DNA from: Methylomarinovum caldicuralii
Lineage (GTDB): Bacteria; Pseudomonadota; Gammaproteobacteria; Methylococcales; Methylothermaceae
Direction of reading: 5' to 3'
Assembly (NCBI RefSeq): GCF_033126985.1
Contig: NZ_AP024714.1
Span: 2,558,990 to 2,622,989 of the forward strand
Length of the DNA: 64,000 nucleotides
Shown here: one piece after another, positions 62,184 through 64,000 of the stretch
Layout: every line of letters starts with the position of its first letter
How positions within the stretch are numbered: the stretch's first letter is position 1
Translations under genes and position numbers: made by a program
The notes under the pieces: model-generated
Databases searched by the model: none
Seen by the model: only the letters and a program-made list of their open reading frames with translations
Told to the model about the DNA's origin: nothing

Positions 62184-64000
<1,817 letters not shown>

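Overview
The window looks like chromosome of a high-GC gammaproteobacterial methylotroph, most likely a methanotroph of the Methylococcales/Methylothermaceae type. Three things suggest this: a complete pqqABCDE cluster (the cofactor of methanol dehydrogenase), an adjacent hexulose-6-phosphate synthase and 6-phospho-3-hexuloisomerase pair (the RuMP route for formaldehyde), and housekeeping neighbourhoods of gammaproteobacterial order (flgA-flgM-flgN-ycgR opposite cheV-cheR-flgBCDEFGHIJKL; gcvR-bcp; dnaJ-dapB-carAB-greA-yhbY-rlmE-ftsH). No methane or methanol oxidation gene lies in the window, so the lifestyle is inferred. Genes are tightly packed, with many ATGA overlaps and convergent pairs that share their last bases.

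Layout. 1-2.6 kb: a bufferin-type metallophore operon (precursor, DUF692 enzyme, DUF2063 partner) split by a toxin-antitoxin cassette. 2.6-7.8 kb: pgsA-like, purM, acylphosphatase, groSL under a CIRCE operator, moeB and a small membrane protein. 7.8-11 kb: pqqABCDE. 11-25.3 kb: flagellar and chemotaxis block with sigma-54 and sigma-28 promoters. 25.3-29.2 kb: MOSC protein, fumC and an IscB/omega-RNA element. 29.2-34.9 kb: NYN protein, rlmB, rnr, tRNA-Leu(CAG), rluD, pgeF. 34.9-40.1 kb: clpB with a sigma-32 promoter, a type IV pilin and a membrane protein that may modify it. 40.1-44.8 kb: nrdAB followed by a decaying toxin-antitoxin cassette. 44.8-48.7 kb: AI-2E-type permease, and gcvR-bcp split by an IS427-group insertion sequence. 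48.7-52.2 kb: a decayed IS481 element and three genes resembling formate dehydrogenase accessory genes. 52.3-64 kb: ftsH to dnaJ, interrupted by the RuMP pair, a decayed asparaginase-like gene and a small zinc-ribbon protein.

Most notable observations. (1) Two unrelated toxin-antitoxin cassettes each sit just beyond the 3' end of a host gene (bufB, nrdB), and beyond each cassette lies a second, diverged copy of that gene's 3' end. (2) The hps-phi mRNA leader can fold into a compact, nearly perfect three-way junction right at the predicted transcript 5' end. (3) An intact-looking IscB with its omega RNA has inserted beside the fumC start, and its two ends share hairpins and a repeat. (4) A block of about 72 nt made of four tandem hairpins is inserted in frame inside the IS481 transposase. 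(5) IS427 inserted at a CTAG that holds both the gcvR stop codon and the edge of the bcp Shine-Dalgarno, leaving both usable.
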